From the NCBI GenBank assembly GCA_002316235.1, contig DCDD01000166.1:1-6497 (forward strand): a stretch of 6,497 nucleotides of DNA, in the 5' to 3' direction. The position numbers and the translations under genes are program-made. Numbering within the stretch: position 1 is the stretch's first letter; the number at the start of each line of letters is the position of its first letter. The notes below the pieces were generated by a model, which saw only the letters and a list, made by a program, of their open reading frames with translations, ran no database searches and was not told the DNA's origin. The DNA is from Bacteroidales bacterium UBA1064. Lineage in GTDB: Bacteria; Bacteroidota; Bacteroidia; Bacteroidales; Tenuifilaceae. Shown piece after piece: positions 1 to 6,382 of the stretch.

Positions 1-7
1 TAAAAAA

Positions 8-1177
8 ATGAAAATAAAAATTTTTATACTGATAATTCTGACAACTTTAAGTCAATATATTTTTTCGCAAAGTTCTCCGACTTTTGGTCCAGAAAAAAAA
101 GTAACAATAAACGGGCTAACTTTTGATGCAATGGAACCATTCATTTCATCAGACGGAAATACACTTTTTTTTAATTCATTAAATTCTGGAGGCAATACCA
201 ATCTGTATTATGCGACAAAGATTAATGACACGACCTTTACTTATGTTGGATTGGTTGGCGGAACTTACGATTCTTCTCCAAACCATCTTGACGGAGTTGC
301 ATCAATAGATTCATTAAATAATTTCATCTGGACTTCTCTTAGAGGTTACCCATCACCAATGGAAAATTTACACAGAGGAGTATATTCAGCTGGTAATGTT
401 TCAAATATTACTCGTGTCTATGGTAATTTCAATATATATAACTTTAATTACCCTTTTGGATGGCTAATAATGGATGCAGCAATCAATTACCAAGGCAACC
501 TGCTTTATTTTTGTAACGCCAAATTTGACTTTTCTAATACAACTTGTGTAGGAGTACCTTGTGAATCCAAAATTGGAGTTGCTCAAAAAATCAATGACTC
601 AACATTTAATAAACTTACTACCTCAGATGCTATTTTTAGTAATATAAATGACACTATCAATTATATTGTTTATGCTCCACAGGTAACAAAAGACGGACTT
701 GAATTGTATTATACTCGTTTGCAAAAAAATACATTTAACACTGAGATTTGCGTTTCAGTTAGAAATAACATTGCCGACACTTTTAGTTTACCAATTGTCA
801 TTCATTCTAATCTTGGCTTCGTACCTGAAGCAGCTAGCCCAACCACCGACAAACAAAAAATATATTATCACCAAAAAGACGGAACTGGAATTTTTCATAT
901 TTACTTACGCTACAGGACAGGGACAACAGGAATAAACGAACATACAAACACAGAGAATATTAAAGTGTATCCCAATCCAACAAATACTATTTTAAATGTT
1001 GTTTTACCTAATCTAACAGAGCATTTTACAATATATGTTTACTCTTCACTTGGACAAGAATTATATAAAACAACCAACAATACATCTATTGATATTTCAA
1101 ACTTCACAAACGGAATATACTTTTTGACAGTAAAGCTATATGACAGAAACTGGACAACTAAAATCGTTAAAGAATAA
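8..1177 (+). CDS. Secreted protein with PD40-like propeller repeats and T9SS type A sorting domain
   Basis: The 389-residue product is exported through Sec and then probably released or anchored at the surface by the type IX secretion system. Residues 1-20 form a signal peptide (basic MKIK, hydrophobic core, likely cleavage in IFS|Q). The body carries TolB/PD40-like strands: EPFISSDGNTLFFNS near 43-57, APQVTKDGLELYYTR near 223-237 and EAASPTTDKQKIYYHQ near 274-289, suggesting a beta-propeller. Residues about 315-389 are a typical Por-secretion C-terminal domain: YPNPTNTILNV at 321, SSLGQ at 346, then NFTNGIYFLTV and a short basic end. Ligand or enzymatic role is unknown. The start ATG is six bases from an A-rich tract at the window edge, so its promoter is not visible. 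GC is about one third, far below the genes to the right, which points to recent acquisition. The sorting domain is secure; the propeller call is moderate. Confidence 0.88.
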   Translation: MKIKIFILIILTTLSQYIFSQSSPTFGPEKKVTINGLTFDAMEPFISSDGNTLFFNSLNSGGNTNLYYATKINDTTFTYVGLVGGTYDSSPNHLDGVASIDSLNNFIWTSLRGYPSPMENLHRGVYSAGNVSNITRVYGNFNIYNFNYPFGWLIMDAAINYQGNLLYFCNAKFDFSNTTCVGVPCESKIGVAQKINDSTFNKLTTSDAIFSNINDTINYIVYAPQVTKDGLELYYTRLQKNTFNTEICVSVRNNIADTFSLPIVIHSNLGFVPEAASPTTDKQKIYYHQKDGTGIFHIYLRYRTGTTGINEHTNTENIKVYPNPTNTILNVVLPNLTEHFTIYVYSSLGQELYKTTNNTSIDISNFTNGIYFLTVKLYDRNWTTKIVKE

Positions 1178-1508
1178 TGCCCTAACCGCTAACACATGGC
1201 GTTGTGCTTGCAGGATTAAGTGGTAGGCGAGCGTTTGTAGCTAGTAAAAAATGTTGACGTAAACCGATGGGAAATCGCCTCGTAATTCCTTACAACATAT
1301 ACACTCAGATGTTTGCAGCCGTTGTGTAACGAAGGCCAGCACTCCAGCTTGTAAAGTTTTCGGGAAGTTACGCTTTCGATGGCAGCTTCTGAAACGGTTG
1401 ACCCGCTTCACCCTTGCTCGGCGAAGGTTGTGACTTCGTCTTTTGGTGTTTAAAATCTTTCGGTTGAACCCGTCTTGTTTTTCCTTGCATCCGGACTCAA
1501 AAACCATC
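1178..1508. repeat. Gene-free interval with repeat-like and hairpin-like DNA
   Basis: No credible gene is visible in these 331 bases. Right after the stop of the first gene comes CCCTAACCGCTAACAC followed by GGCGTTGTGCTTGCAGG (about 1180-1217), and a related string, GCCGTTGTGTAACGAAGG, follows near 1318-1335. From memory, similar CTAAC / GTTGTG strings trail AT-rich accessory genes in many Bacteroidetes genomes; I could not check this. Composition changes here from about one third GC on the left to about one half on the right. The segment 1345-1508 has short weak stems only (for example CCTT/AAGG around GCTCGGC near 1414-1430) and no convincing terminator for upp. Confidence 0.5.
1290..1329. 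repeat. Imperfect inverted repeat TTACAAC / GTTGTGTAA
   Basis: TTACAAC at 1290-1296 pairs with GTTGTGTAA at 1321-1329 if two bases are left unpaired on the right arm, with a 24-base loop. The second arm contains the same GTTGTG core as the string at about 1202-1207 next to the first gene. It could be the folded end of a small mobile or repetitive element. An attC-like recombination site with extrahelical bases is possible but not shown. Confidence 0.4.
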
Positions 1509-2165
1509 CTACTCCTTCTTTCCGTAAGCCAGATCGCCCGCATCGCCTAACCCTGGGACAATGTAGGCCTTAACGGTCATCTCATCATCAATAGCCCCCA
1601 ACCAGATGGTGGCCTCCTTCTCGGACAGGTTGCGTTTCATGTACTCCACGCCCTCCCTCGAGGCTATTACGGATACAATATGGGTGTAGCGCGGTTTTCC
1701 CCTCTCGAGGAGCGCCTTATAGGCCAGCAGCATCGAGGCTCCGGTGGCCAGCATCGGGTCCATTAGAACTAGAGTTTTGCCTTCTATATTTGGACATGAA
1801 AGGTGTTCAAACTGGATACGGAACGAGCCGTCCTTGTTGTACTTGCGGTAGGCCGAAATGAATGCGTTTTGGGCTGTATCGAAAAAGTTGAGCATTCCCT
1901 GGTGGAGCGGGAGCCCGGCTCGAAGAATGGTGGCTAAAACCAACGTTTCGTTGGGCAACCGCATATCGGCAACCCCTAGGGGTGTTTGCACCTGTTCCGG
2001 CTGGTAGCTCAGCTCCTTGCTAAGCTCATAGGCAAATACCTCACCGCACCGTTCCATATTCTTTCGGAAGCGCATGAAATCACCCTGTACATTCACATTA
2101 CGCAGCTCGGCAATGAACTGATTCAGAACCGAATTCTGATCGCCAAGCACCCTTACCATCGGCAT
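1509..2165 (-). CDS. upp: Uracil phosphoribosyltransferase
   Basis: Converts uracil and PRPP to UMP and pyrophosphate in the cytoplasm (pyrimidine salvage). I start it at the ATG at 2165, giving 218 residues, close to the usual family length. The frame extends to a TTG at 2192, but the nine extra residues (MFNLAKKKS) look like leader, and an A-rich tract precedes the ATG at a suitable distance. An ATG two codons further in is also possible. Numbered from the 2165 start, RAGLP lies near 82-86, the PRPP-binding loop DPMLATGAS at 136-144, and the uracil-binding segment YIVPGLGDAGD at 201-211, followed by LAYG. The N-terminal QNSVLNQF and GDFMRFRKNMERCGEV stretches are also family-typical. No catalytic motif is missing. 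It is a single gene, divergent from the membrane-protein gene to its right, with no clear terminator downstream. Confidence 0.96.
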   Translation of the reverse strand: MPMVRVLGDQNSVLNQFIAELRNVNVQGDFMRFRKNMERCGEVFAYELSKELSYQPEQVQTPLGVADMRLPNETLVLATILRAGLPLHQGMLNFFDTAQNAFISAYRKYNKDGSFRIQFEHLSCPNIEGKTLVLMDPMLATGASMLLAYKALLERGKPRYTHIVSVIASREGVEYMKRNLSEKEATIWLGAIDDEMTVKAYIVPGLGDAGDLAYGKKE

Positions 2166-2205
2166 ACTTTTCTTTTTGGCTAAGTTAAACAAAGATTTTA
2201 AAACC

Positions 2206-2384
2206 GGAAATCTACTTGAACAAATTTTTATATCATGCGCCCCGCTTCACCATGCTGCCAGCTTAGGTAGCCAGGCTTCAGCATCAAGCAGAATTAACAT
2301 TCGACTTGCCAAAATGCCCAGGAAAGCGCCGCTTGCTGTTATATTGCCTTACCTTACTCCCGCCAACTCCCCTCATCTCACTGG
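2206..2384 (+). pseudogene. Probable out-of-frame N-terminal remnant of the adjoining membrane-protein gene
   Basis: A different frame from that of the 2385-3605 gene reads NLLEQIFISCAPLHHAAS, then SSRINIRLAKM, then APLAVILPYLT, ending in a stop at 2388. From memory, this order (HH-containing loop, a basic N-I-xLAKM segment, a short hydrophobic run) resembles what should precede the WILLVAGSWGIMRFATDNETY segment in related Bacteroidetes membrane proteins. The frame of the intact gene is closed by a stop at 2295-2297. I infer a frameshift or small deletion near 2330-2390. It is not a convincing gene by itself. A sequencing error is an alternative. Confidence 0.35.
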
Positions 2385-3605
2385 GTGAAAGAACCCAACA
2401 GGGTAGGCTGGATTCTACTTGTTGCCGGTAGTTGGGGAATTATGCGTTTTGCAACCGATAATGAGACCTATATAGTTCCCATATTTTTCTCGCTGTTGGG
2501 AGGTTTTTTCTTTCTAAGGGGAACCGAACGTTCAGGGAAAGGCAGTATTTTCTGGTCTGGTTTTTTTTCAGCATTTGCCATTCTGCTCCACCAGGTAATG
2601 ATTTTTTGGTGGATTGCAATAGCAACGGGAGTTATAGTTCGAAATAGAAAAAGGGAAATATTCCAATTTTTCTGCCCTGCTCTAACTGTGCCAGCCGCCT
2701 ACTTAATTGCCGTTTGGCTGGAGTATGGCAGCATCAGGGTTCCTGTGATAGTGAAATTTGGGCTATCAGACTACTACAATGGAGCTGCAAAACTTGAGTT
2801 TAACGGCAGGGTGCTCTTGATGTGGTTGTTGAGCTTGTTTCGCTCGTTTTTCCAGGCTCATGGGTACATGTTTAACCTGTTTAGTCAAAGTTGGACATGG
2901 GTGATAGCAGGAATTTCGGCCGTTATGCTAACCGGATACGGCCTAACCAACGCTATTAAGAATGGGAAAATCCAAAGTTCAGCATTTAAACGGCCAGTTT
3001 GGATTTTTGCATTGGCTGCTCTACTGCACATTTTCTTTGCTCTTTTATCCGGTGGTAATGCCGAATTCATGGCCATGCTTCCTGCTCTACTAGCCATTGT
3101 GCTTTCGGTAATAATCGATATCAACCCAAAAGCCTTGGTAATTACGGCTCTGGGAATGTTAGCATGGAATATTACCATCGGACTCATTCCTCTAAAATAC
3201 TACACGCTTGATGGCAGCAGTATGGTAGTTAACAGCATCCTTGCAAATCCTCAACCATCAAAGTCGGCTTACCTGCTACATAGCGAGCAGCGGATCAAAA
3301 ATGAGCTGGAGTACAGGCAAATTTCGCAAAAACCAGTTTTATTGGGCAGAGCCAGGTATAACACCCAACAGCTAACCGATAGTCTGGAGGTATTGCTGGA
3401 GGAAGGTTTTGCTGTTTACACCGACGACTACCTGCGACCGCAAACAGTATCGCGTGAGTACATTGTTGAAGATCATCCGGCATCTGATGATTTGTGGGCT
3501 CCCTTTCGCCTAATACCCTGCGATTCAGTTGTTACGCTAACTGGGACCTACTCGCTTTACCGTGTTTTACCTCCTGTTGCTAGTAGCCTCCACCCTGAAC
3601 GTTGA
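2385..3605 (+). CDS. Polytopic membrane protein, N-terminally truncated, glycosyltransferase-like
   Basis: The open frame from GTG at 2385 gives 406 residues. About eight hydrophobic segments are visible (near 8-20, 29-45, 56-82, 94-112, 168-186, 204-222, 226-245, 250-270), followed by a soluble tail of about 130 residues (275-406), probably periplasmic. The WGIMRFATDNETYIVPIFFSLL segment near 17-38 is typical, from memory, of Bacteroidetes membrane proteins loosely annotated as family-39/PMT-like glycosyltransferases. In those proteins roughly 100 residues with the acidic catalytic loop precede it, and that part is missing here. The GTG start has no clear ribosome-binding site and the frame has a stop at 2295, so the true start is doubtful. 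A full-length N-terminus would run into upp. The gene is probably broken. Its 3' end overlaps the opposing stress-protein gene by 26 bp. Substrate unknown. Confidence 0.6.
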   Translation: MKEPNRVGWILLVAGSWGIMRFATDNETYIVPIFFSLLGGFFFLRGTERSGKGSIFWSGFFSAFAILLHQVMIFWWIAIATGVIVRNRKREIFQFFCPALTVPAAYLIAVWLEYGSIRVPVIVKFGLSDYYNGAAKLEFNGRVLLMWLLSLFRSFFQAHGYMFNLFSQSWTWVIAGISAVMLTGYGLTNAIKNGKIQSSAFKRPVWIFALAALLHIFFALLSGGNAEFMAMLPALLAIVLSVIIDINPKALVITALGMLAWNITIGLIPLKYYTLDGSSMVVNSILANPQPSKSAYLLHSEQRIKNELEYRQISQKPVLLGRARYNTQQLTDSLEVLLEEGFAVYTDDYLRPQTVSREYIVEDHPASDDLWAPFRLIPCDSVVTLTGTYSLYRVLPPVASSLHPER

Positions 3606-4443
3606 AGCTACCCATGATGAAAATTTCCTTGGGTGTAACGCTTAGCACAGGAATAGGGCTTTTGCTGAGCATCTGCTGGGCCTGACTACCCAGCACAAAA
3701 TCGCTGAAGCTGAAGTTCTGCTCGGTCATTATGCTGATAAGGTCGGCATTAACATCAAGAGCATACTCAATGGTAATATTGGTGATATTATCGCCTCGTA
3801 GGCTGGATGTTTGAAAGCGGACCTCCCTGTTTTTCAGGTAGGTTGTAACCTGCCGGGAGTAGGCGTTGAGCTTTAGGTCAATTTCGTCCGACTGGGAGGA
3901 GGCAACGGCAACAACATGAATTTCGGCGTCAAAAGCCTTGGCAATATCGGCCGTTACCGGAACTTTCTGCCGGGTATCGGTGGTTATATCAATTGGAAGC
4001 ACGATTTTTTGGATGTCCCTGGGCATGGAGCCATGCCTGATGGTTATAACCGGCCTGTCCGTAGCCGAAATAATACGGAAAGCGTTGCTCCCAATGAAGA
4101 ACTCTTCAAACCCCGAAGCGCCATGGGTTGAGCATATTATAGCCGAATCCTCAAAGGCCTGTGCCTGATTGACCACCTCGCTGTAAACTTTTCCCTTTTT
4201 TAGGATGTAAGTGAGGTTGGCACTTTCGAGCATTTTGGGTGAGTACTCTTCAACCAGCTCCATAAACTTTTTCTCCTTATTCCGACGGTCCTCCTCCTGC
4301 TGTCCGGGGGTGTATTCGGAAGGGAACTTCTGTACGTGCACCATTTGAATATCGCTGCCAAACCGGTTGGCAAATATGATGGCCAAACGAAGACCGTTAA
4401 GAGATTCCTTCGAAAAATCGATGGGGACTACAATGTGCTTCAT
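3580..4443 (-). CDS. Universal stress protein, tandem UspA domains
   Basis: A 287-residue cytoplasmic protein with two UspA (Rossmann-like) domains. The first spans about 1-137 and opens with KHIVVPIDFS (Asp9 is the usual nucleotide-contacting acid). It carries G108-x9-G118-S119 within THGASGFEEFFIGS, matching most of the ATP-binding G-x2-G-x9-G(S/T) motif, with Ser in place of the first Gly. The second spans about 144-272 and opens with QKIVLPIDI (Asp152). It keeps only G252-S253, with Gln242 where the second Gly belongs, so it probably binds nucleotide poorly. This one-active, one-degenerate arrangement is common in tandem Usp proteins. A short tail ending QGGGY follows. ATG at 4443 is the natural start. 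The gene probably has its own promoter just upstream. Its 3' end overlaps the convergent membrane-protein gene by 26 bp. Physiological role not deducible. Confidence 0.92.
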   Translation of the reverse strand: MKHIVVPIDFSKESLNGLRLAIIFANRFGSDIQMVHVQKFPSEYTPGQQEEDRRNKEKKFMELVEEYSPKMLESANLTYILKKGKVYSEVVNQAQAFEDSAIICSTHGASGFEEFFIGSNAFRIISATDRPVITIRHGSMPRDIQKIVLPIDITTDTRQKVPVTADIAKAFDAEIHVVAVASSQSDEIDLKLNAYSRQVTTYLKNREVRFQTSSLRGDNITNITIEYALDVNADLISIMTEQNFSFSDFVLGSQAQQMLSKSPIPVLSVTPKEIFIMGSFNVQGGGY

Positions 4444-4448
4444 GGCTT

Positions 4449-4654
4449 AAGGGTTCAGGTTAAACGTAAGCAAATCTACGTCAAATTATTCCGTTAACCA
4501 ATGCGACAGGTCAAATTTATTTTACATCAGGGTTGGAATAACCATAGGCTCAGGATTACGCAAAGTTCCGTAAATCGCCCACAACCTCATTGCTGCCGCC
4601 TGCTGCAAATCGTTTCGAATAGTAGCTGCAAAAAACCTGCTTGCCTGAACCCTT
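4449..4654. repeat. Perfect 11-bp inverted repeat spanning the radical SAM-usp intergenic region
   Basis: AAGGGTTCAGG at 4449-4459 and CCTGAACCCTT at 4644-4654 are exact inverted copies separated by 184 bases. The left arm lies 6 to 16 bases ahead of the stress-protein ATG, where ribosomes would load. The right arm lies about 50 bases past the radical SAM stop codon. There are no obvious target-site duplications outside the arms. In an RNA reading through from the radical SAM gene, the arms could pair and cover the usp start region. Confidence 0.6.
4471..4502 (-). promoter_or_regulatory. Candidate Bacteroidetes-type promoter for the universal stress protein gene
   Basis: On the minus strand TAGATTTG (4478-4471) is an exact match to the Bacteroidetes -7 consensus TAnnTTTG. 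A TTG-containing box (ATTGG, 4502-4498) lies about 19-20 bases upstream, where the -33 TTTG box is expected. Transcription would begin near 4465, giving a leader of about 20 bases that contains the proximal arm of the inverted repeat. Consensus and spacing are seen in the sequence; activity is inferred. Confidence 0.5.
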
Positions 4655-4701
4655 CACCCTAATTAATGGAATAGAGATCATTCACACTAGACCCCGCCAA
4701 G

Positions 4702-5808
4702 CTAGGCCTTTCCTGAAAGAATCCTTTCTCCCTCCAGTATTCTCTGCAGATGGCAGAAAAGTAGCTCTCCGTTTTGCTCATTTCGTAGGTGCATGCCGTT
4801 GCCCTCGCAGTAGCCATAAAAATCACAATCGGCACAAGCACCTGTTCGGGTCCAGCTCCTATCCCGGAAAGTTAAAAATCGTTGCTCCCACACATCCCTA
4901 AAGTTGTCCTTGTAAATATTCCCCTGGATGAAGTTGTCCCTCAGGTTGGGACAGGCTGAAATAGAGCCATTGGCCAGTATGGAGGCAATGTTGATGCCAG
5001 CGCGGCAAAAAAAGAGACTATCGCGAACTTCGCCCTCGTAGCTGCCCAGAAAGCCTTCACATCCGTAGTTGAGCTTAATTTTATTCTCCTTTCGAGTCCA
5101 GCTGATGAAATCGAAAAGCTGCTTGAACTCTTCAGGCTGCAGCTGCAGCTCGGGGATGCGGCTTGCCCTTCCAATCGGAAAAATGGTGAATATCCGCCAC
5201 TCCTTAACTCCCACTTGAAGCAGCAGCTCCAGTAGCTTGTTCAGCTCACCAAAGTTCCGCCGGTTAACACACGTTACCACATCAAACCTAACATCGGGGA
5301 CAGCGCAGAGTAACCTAACAGCTTCAAGCGCCCGGGAAAAACTCATCCCCGAGCCCCTCAGCCAATTGTGCGAGGCCTCCAACCCGTCAAGGCTAACCGT
5401 CACAGACCTAAGCCCTGAATCAACTAAGGAGTCGATCCGCTGCTTGCTCAGCAACATCCCGTTGGTTACAATTCCCCAGGGAAAACCTTTCCGGTAAAGG
5501 CTTAACCCCACCTGTTCCAAATCATTTCGTAAAAGAGGCTCACCACCGGTAAACACAACCATGGTGCTGTTGGGATTGGCAACTTCGGCAACCTGGTCCA
5601 TTACACGCAAGAAATCATCAGCAGGCATATCGCCTACAGAGGCATCCATTTTACAATCGCTTCCGCAGTGAAGGCAACTCAGGTTGCAGCGTAGGGTTGC
5701 CTCCCAAAGAACGTAGTTTAACTCGTGCAGCTTTGCCGCATTACGCCGGTAGGTCTTGAAAAGGTTAAGGGCTAGCTTTTTCCTAAAAGGGATAGCGGTA
5801 GCTGTCAT
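4702..5808 (-). CDS. Radical SAM/SPASM maturase of the rSAM/lipoprotein system
   Basis: The 368-residue enzyme should bind a SAM-cleaving 4Fe-4S cluster through C41-x3-C45-x2-C48 (CNLSCLHC), preceded by the strand NYVLWEATLR. GGEP at 88-91 is the usual SAM-contacting motif, and VTNGMLL (114-120) and SLDG (139-142) are further barrel landmarks. The C-terminal SPASM domain is complete: C268-x12-G-x4-C286, then C325-x2-C328-x5-C334 and C352, able to hold two auxiliary clusters; C250 may also contribute. Such enzymes modify a neighbouring peptide or protein in the cytoplasm. Its ATG overlaps the lipoprotein stop by four bases (ATGA), implying translational coupling. From memory it fits the subfamily named rSAM/lipoprotein system (TIGR04133-like). 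The reaction and modified residue are not known. A peptide maturase or an anaerobic sulfatase-maturase-like enzyme is the fallback reading; no sulfatase is present here. Confidence 0.9.
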   Translation of the reverse strand: MTATAIPFRKKLALNLFKTYRRNAAKLHELNYVLWEATLRCNLSCLHCGSDCKMDASVGDMPADDFLRVMDQVAEVANPNSTMVVFTGGEPLLRNDLEQVGLSLYRKGFPWGIVTNGMLLSKQRIDSLVDSGLRSVTVSLDGLEASHNWLRGSGMSFSRALEAVRLLCAVPDVRFDVVTCVNRRNFGELNKLLELLLQVGVKEWRIFTIFPIGRASRIPELQLQPEEFKQLFDFISWTRKENKIKLNYGCEGFLGSYEGEVRDSLFFCRAGINIASILANGSISACPNLRDNFIQGNIYKDNFRDVWEQRFLTFRDRSWTRTGACADCDFYGYCEGNGMHLRNEQNGELLFCHLQRILEGERILSGKA

Positions 5809-6254
5809 TCTTTCCCCTTCAGCTGAACGTTAAACTCCTTTTCAGTCTCACCCTGGTACCAATGGCCATCGCCACCAGTAAAAACCGGATTATTGAACTC
5901 AACAATGGTATCCAGCTCCTGAAACTCTCCGTTCGCCGCTCCGTCGCTATCCTGAAACTTAAGGTTAAACGATTGCCCGGTAGGTAAATCCACTCCGGCG
6001 TTAATTTCGAACTGCCCTTCGATTCCGGTGAACACCGTATCTATCTGCGACGTCACCTTAATACCCTCAATGGGCTGTTGGGCTGCAGCAGACGAAACAT
6101 TTCCCTTTGCCTTAAACAGGGCATGTGGAGAACCATACTCATCGGCCGGGGTATCCCTGCATGAGGATAAAAATCCCAAAATTGCCATGAGGCAGGTAAT
6201 CAGCACGTTGTAGGAAACAAGAATTATACGCTTAGCTTTCTTCATAGCTGACAT
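5805..6254 (-). CDS. Small putative lipoprotein of the rSAM/lipoprotein system, presumed maturase substrate
   Basis: A 149-residue lipoprotein precursor. A basic start (KKAKR) and hydrophobic stretch lead to the lipobox FLSSC, so Cys32 becomes the lipidated first residue. The mature part begins CRDTPADEYGSP, followed by LFKAKGNV and PIEGIKVTSQIDTV, an Ig-like/carboxypeptidase-regulatory-like beta-sandwich pattern. The C-terminal half has a dense motif run: LPTGQSFNLKFQDSDG (90-105), ANGEFQELDTIVEF (107-120) and GGDGHWYQGE (127-136), ending in a lysine-rich tail. From memory, the EYGxP, DxDGxxNGxF and GGxGxWYxG motifs match the family named putative lipoprotein, rSAM/lipoprotein system (TIGR04134-like). 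Cys32 is the only Cys in the mature form, so a Cys-based crosslink inside it is unlikely. Start could be ATG at 6254 or 6245; both keep the signal peptide. Final location in the outer or inner membrane is unresolved. Confidence 0.88.
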   Translation of the reverse strand: MSAMKKAKRIILVSYNVLITCLMAILGFLSSCRDTPADEYGSPHALFKAKGNVSSAAAQQPIEGIKVTSQIDTVFTGIEGQFEINAGVDLPTGQSFNLKFQDSDGAANGEFQELDTIVEFNNPVFTGGDGHWYQGETEKEFNVQLKGKE

Positions 6255-6262
6255 ATTAAACT

Positions 6263-6294
6263 ACAATTTAAGCAAGTTAAAAAAAAAGGACAAA
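6263..6294 (-). promoter_or_regulatory. Possible promoter of the lipoprotein-radical SAM operon
   Basis: On the minus strand a TTTG box (6294-6291) is followed after exactly 20 bases by TAAATTGT (6270-6263), a partial match to TAnnTTTG with the last two bases inverted. The spacer includes a run of nine or ten T. Transcription would start only some 3-12 bases before the first ATG at 6254, which would favour the ATG at 6245 or a very short leader. Spacing is good, the -7 match only fair. Confidence 0.3.
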
Positions 6295-6382
6295 CCAGTA
6301 AGTGCCGGGTAAAATATTGATAGGAAATAAAAAAATTGTCACCAAAAGTGCTGTGGAGAAGCAAGATACCACACGAAATAAT

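Noticed and set aside
1241..1543. Minus-strand open frame of 100 codons running from inside the upp 3' end into the intergenic repeat region
   Set aside because: It starts inside upp in another frame, its product is a basic low-complexity mix with no domain, and it lies over repeat-like DNA; best read as a chance frame.
2166..2192. TTG start nine codons upstream for upp
   Set aside because: The added residues are unlike the family's N-terminus and a good ATG with an A-rich leader follows.
2176..2388. Plus-strand 70-codon open frame as an independent small gene
   Set aside because: It begins inside the upp leader, has no start signals, and its sequence fits better as the out-of-frame remnant of the membrane-protein gene.
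4449..4654. MITE or insertion sequence bounded by the 11-bp inverted repeat
   Set aside because: No target-site duplication is visible, there is no transposase, and the interval contains the likely usp promoter; a regulatory or chance origin fits better.
4641..4901. Plus-strand open frame of 86 codons over the radical SAM 3' end
   Set aside because: It is antisense to the well-supported SPASM domain and has no recognisable features.
6300..6382. Rho-independent terminator after the edge gene (CAC/GTG stem followed by a T run, minus strand)
   Set aside because: The stem is only three to five base pairs with a mismatched extension, too weak to call.
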